Part shown: positions 61,253 through 64,000 of the stretch, piece by piece
Numbering within the stretch: position 1 is the first letter of the stretch
Layout: every line of letters begins with the position of its first letter
Origin: JAYWGN01 sp043778255
Lineage (GTDB): Bacteria; Bacteroidota; Bacteroidia; Chitinophagales; Chitinophagaceae
Assembly (NCBI GenBank): GCA_043778255.1
Contig: JAYWGN010000002.1
Location: 1 to 64,000 of the forward strand
Direction of reading: 5' to 3'
DNA: 64,000 nucleotides
Notes under the pieces: generated by a model
What the model was told of the DNA's origin: nothing
Database searches by the model: none
What the model saw: the letters and a program-made list of their open reading frames with translations, nothing else
Made by a program: the position numbers and the translations under genes

Positions 61253-61308
61253 TATCAATTGTCAATTGTCAATTATCCATTATCAATTATCAATTATCCA
61301 TTGTCAAT
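61253..61308. repeat. Heptamer array, 8 units (TATCAAT/TGTCAAT/TATCCAT)
   Basis: Eight perfect-length 7-bp units directly before the CBS-like gene, ending 9 bp before its ATG. The unit is a frame-shifted form of the AATTATC unit at 1693-1874. The same intergenic stretch also has TTGTGCTGATATGCT twice (about 61160-61175 and 61201-61215) and a small TCCCGA/TCGGGA hairpin. Confidence 0.85.
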
Positions 61309-61317
61309 TAAAATAAT

Positions 61318-62676
61318 ATGGACATAAAAAATAACATACTCGAAACTATTGGTAACACACCACTTATACGGTTAAATAAAATAACCAAGGATTTGCCTTG
61401 TACCGTATTGGCAAAGGTTGAATACTTTAACCCCGGCAATAGTATAAAAGACCGTATGGCACTCAAAATGCTAGAGGTAGCCGAAGCCGAAGGTAAAATA
61501 AAACCAGGTGGTACTATTATAGAAGGCACAAGTGGCAACACTGGTATGGGCTTGGCTTTGGCAGCTATTGTAAAAGGGTATAAATGCATATTTACCACCA
61601 CCGAAAAACAAAGTAAAGAAAAAGCCGATATACTTAAAGCCGTAGGTGCACAAGTAATTGTATGCCCTACCAATGTAGAACCCGAGGACCCTCGTAGCTA
61701 CTACAGTGTAAGCAAAAGGTTGGGACAAGAAGTGCCCAATAGTTGGTACGTAAACCAATACGATAACCTAGCCAACCGTACTGCACATTACGAACAAACT
61801 GGCCCCGAAATATGGGAACAAACCGATGGTACTGTAACCCACCTAGTAGTAGCAACTGGTACAGGTGGCACCATAGTAGGTACTGGTAAATACTTAAAAG
61901 AAAAAAACCCTAACATTAAAGTATGGGCAATTGATAGCTACGGTTCGCTATTAATGAAGTACCACCAAACTGGTGAACTTGACCAAAAAGAAGTGTACCC
62001 GTACATAAGCGAAGGCTTTGGCGAGGACTTTGTGCCCGATAATTATGATATGGGTGTAATAGATGAATTTACAAAAGTAACCGACAAAGATGGTGCTATA
62101 ATGGCAAGGCGAATAGCAAAAGAAGAAGGCATATTTGGCGGATACAGCTGTGGCAGTGTATTACAAGGCTTATTACAATTAAAAGCCCAACTAAAGCCAA
62201 CCGATGTGGTAGTGGTAATATTCCACGACCATGGCAGTAGGTATGTAGGCAAAATATATAATGACCAATGGATGATGGAACGAGGGTTTATGGAAGTAAA
62301 AACATTTAAAGACATTATAGAAAGCCGTACCAACCAAAAATTAGTAACCGTACAACCCACCCATACATTAAGCGAAGCAGTAGCAGTAATGAAAAAGTAT
62401 AATATTGAAAATATACCTGTAATGCAAGCTGGTACTATAATTGGCTCCATTAGCGAAAGTGGCTTGTTTGATAAAATGCTTAATGGAATGGATATAAAAA
62501 CCACAGCAGTGCAACAAGCCTTAGAACCTAGTTACCCAATAGTAGCACTTGACACTGCCGTAGAAAAGCTGAGTAATTACATAACCAAAACCAACGGAGC
62601 CGTAATGGCCATCGATGGCTTAGGCACTTACCATATTATAACCAAGTACGATATTATACAAACCTTGAGTAACTAA
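61318..62676 (+). CDS. Cystathionine beta-synthase-like PLP enzyme with CBS domains
   Basis: Fold-type II PLP enzyme of 452 aa. Residues 1-325 have ILETIGNTPLIRLNKI, the PLP lysine in NPGNSIKDRMALKML, the EGTSGNTGMGLAL loop and the GTGGTIVGTGKYL phosphate loop, with YSCGSVLQG near the end. Residues about 335-452 hold two CBS motifs (VTVQPTHTLSEAVAVMKKY and VALDTAVEKLSNYITK). Chain length and domain order fit cystathionine beta-synthase; cysteine synthase activity cannot be excluded. The start lies immediately after a heptamer array that may influence expression. Confidence 0.92.
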   Translation: MDIKNNILETIGNTPLIRLNKITKDLPCTVLAKVEYFNPGNSIKDRMALKMLEVAEAEGKIKPGGTIIEGTSGNTGMGLALAAIVKGYKCIFTTTEKQSKEKADILKAVGAQVIVCPTNVEPEDPRSYYSVSKRLGQEVPNSWYVNQYDNLANRTAHYEQTGPEIWEQTDGTVTHLVVATGTGGTIVGTGKYLKEKNPNIKVWAIDSYGSLLMKYHQTGELDQKEVYPYISEGFGEDFVPDNYDMGVIDEFTKVTDKDGAIMARRIAKEEGIFGGYSCGSVLQGLLQLKAQLKPTDVVVVIFHDHGSRYVGKIYNDQWMMERGFMEVKTFKDIIESRTNQKLVTVQPTHTLSEAVAVMKKYNIENIPVMQAGTIIGSISESGLFDKMLNGMDIKTTAVQQALEPSYPIVALDTAVEKLSNYITKTNGAVMAIDGLGTYHIITKYDIIQTLSN

Positions 62677-62743
62677 TTTTTATAAATCAACATTTTACAA
62701 ATCATATTATAACAAAATTTATCTCTTGGCGCTAAGTGGGCTA

Positions 62744-63709
62744 CTAATCACATATTCTCCCTTTCGACTTACCGTTTTTCCATTGGTTATCTAGGGCTTC
62801 AAACTCTTTAATATCTTCATCGCTAAGGGTGGTATTATTAAGCGACTTTAAGTCGGGCTGCCCTGCATTAACCCAAGCTGTGTACCAGAACGATGCCACT
62901 GAGTATATAGCCAACCTCATACGTCGCTCTACCATACCATTAAGCAAAGCATCGTAAGCACTGCTGTAGCCTGTGCTGTATTGCCTTATAGTTATACCAT
63001 TTCGTTTTTCAAAAGCATATTTTTTATCACTAGGAAATTTTTTGTTTAAAGCAGCTTCGTACTTTAATACTGTATCACTTGCTGCACCGCTTTCAAGCAT
63101 TCTGTTCCATATATAATCCGATGGTTTGGGTATAAATTCGGCTTTGCCAATAAAAAAATCCCACTTATTATCGGCAAATAATTCGGGTATCCTACTCTCC
63201 CAAAAACCATGTATACCGTTTTGACCTGTAAACTGTCCGTTATGGTTATTACTAGAATGCAGTGGTACATGTAAGTCGGCTATATAATGGCCAATTTCGG
63301 CACTATATTTCAGTATTTTTATTTTATTTTTTTCTTTAAATGCATTGGCGAGTTTGGTTTCCATTACTACTACCCACCACGGGCCAATACCATGTGCATT
63401 GAGAGTGTCTTCGCCATATTGGTTTACAGCATCGTACCAATTATGCGGCAATTTTTCGTAAGGGTAAGCACCATAGTGGTCCAAATCTAAGTAATGCCTT
63501 GGGGCTTCTTCGGGTATGGCGTACCGCCTTTTATCGGGGTCTATGGCATGTTCGGTTATAAAGTCAATATTAGTTTTATAAAAACTTAGCATTTCAGGTG
63601 GCAACAAATAAATGGCATAATTATTTATTTTTTTGTGTGCAAAAAAACCCCAACAAAATGCTTTTAATTGCAAGGCAATTAAAAACAAAAGTACAATTGC
63701 TTTCTTCAT
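62744..63709 (-). CDS. Zinc-dependent phospholipase C / S1-P1 nuclease-like protein
   Basis: Secreted protein of 321 aa with signal AIVLLFLIALQLKAFC, cleaved just before W in WGFFAHKKINNYAIY. Metal-binding residues are in the mature N-terminus (W and H of WGFFAHKKI), EEAPRHYLDLDHYG and the clear HExxH-like EIGHYIADLHVPLHSSNNHNG, which fits both zinc phospholipase C and S1/P1 nucleases of this superfamily. In Bacteroidota these occur as exported, probably phosphate-scavenging enzymes. It is convergent with the CBS-like gene. Confidence 0.82.
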   Translation of the reverse strand: MKKAIVLLFLIALQLKAFCWGFFAHKKINNYAIYLLPPEMLSFYKTNIDFITEHAIDPDKRRYAIPEEAPRHYLDLDHYGAYPYEKLPHNWYDAVNQYGEDTLNAHGIGPWWVVVMETKLANAFKEKNKIKILKYSAEIGHYIADLHVPLHSSNNHNGQFTGQNGIHGFWESRIPELFADNKWDFFIGKAEFIPKPSDYIWNRMLESGAASDTVLKYEAALNKKFPSDKKYAFEKRNGITIRQYSTGYSSAYDALLNGMVERRMRLAIYSVASFWYTAWVNAGQPDLKSLNNTTLSDEDIKEFEALDNQWKNGKSKGRICD

Positions 63710-63874
63710 GGGTTAAAATTACAATTATTATTTGTTATCAATTTTAATCAAGCTAGTTTTATTAATTATAATGGGCAAATGGTAACATTTATTTTACACT
63801 ACTACCCTCATCATCTACATCGCTTACACCGCCACTTATGGCAAACTTCATAGCATCGGCATATGCAAATTTTT

Positions 63875-64000
63875 TTAAAGTTTGTTAATATCATCTTCTG
63901 TTAGTCCTGTTGCTAATATAATTGTTTCAATAGATGCTCCAGCTTTTTTAAATGCCTTTATCATTTCAAACTTTCCTTCGTCAAAAGCCAAGTCTTTTCC
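63875..64000 (-). pseudogene. C-terminal end of an Rpn-type nuclease/transposase gene, cut by the window
   Basis: Only the last 41 codons are in the window. The end (EMIKAFKKAGASIETIILATGLTEDDI) is the low-complexity tail of Rpn (PD-(D/E)xK recombination-promoting) family proteins. The TAA follows CTT at the edge of a run of 7 A; in another frame the sequence continues without stop for about 25 more codons (KKFAYADAMKFAISGG onward, stop near 63798), which suggests a frameshift in the A tract or a decayed tail. Too little is visible to judge the rest. Confidence 0.5.

Overview
The window is chromosomal DNA of an AT-rich member of the Bacteroidota. The signs are a short (about 290 aa) housekeeping sigma factor of the Bacteroidota type, a SusC/SusD/DUF1735 outer-membrane cluster, a type IX secretion (T9SS) C-terminal sorting domain, many outer-membrane proteins and lipoproteins, weak Shine-Dalgarno sequences, and TAnnTTTG -7 boxes before many genes. 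The genus cannot be read from the sequence. No rRNA, tRNA or CRISPR array was seen.

Layout. 0-9.5 kb: ffh and the primary sigma factor, separated by two heptamer repeat arrays; a START-like protein; an exported beta-carbonic anhydrase with a DUF2490 protein; a VOC-monooxygenase fusion; alanine dehydrogenase, tsaE and a TlpA-like lipoprotein. 9.6-18.4 kb: a co-directional envelope/transport block (beta-rich secreted protein, T9SS cargo, alpha/beta hydrolase, two paralogous porins, lamin-tail lipoprotein, DctA-type symporter). 18.5-25.7 kb: a complete histidine operon hisG-D-C-B-H-A-F-IE behind a His-rich leader peptide with mutually exclusive terminator and antiterminator stems. 25.7-33.5 kb: mixed housekeeping genes (dipeptide epimerase, TerC, AhpD-like, orphan 2-oxoacid:ferredoxin oxidoreductase beta). 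33.5-36.5 kb: an accessory island with an AAA ATPase between 58-bp direct repeats, interrupted by an intact IS4-like element with a 9-bp target duplication. 36.7-45.4 kb: outer-membrane protein, coaX, a Pmp3-like protein, an enlarged valS, an exonuclease/GIY-YIG protein and aat. 45.7-52.5 kb: SusC/SusD/DUF1735 and small genes. 52.7-56.6 kb: recR, then a decayed defence-like region (truncated PLD-SNF2 helicase, tail of a DNA methylase, a repeat-bounded GxxExxY gene, a DprA-like gene). 56.7-64 kb: dodecin, LolA-like protein, ABC exporter, a structured RNA candidate, ribBA, a CBS-like enzyme, a phospholipase C/S1-P1-like protein, and the tail of an Rpn-like nuclease.

The most unusual item is valS. 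Its product is 1106 aa because about 220 residues are inserted in frame at the start of the editing domain. The insert looks like a phage-type BECR-fold nuclease domain (PBECR), a fold that includes tRNA-cleaving toxins. The same gene also carries two short heptamer repeats inside its coding sequence. Similar 7-bp arrays occur at several other places here. Three orphan genes (AAA ATPase, GxxExxY, four-helix-bundle) are each bounded by their own repeats, which suggests single-gene cassettes. All family assignments come from reading motifs; no database search was run.
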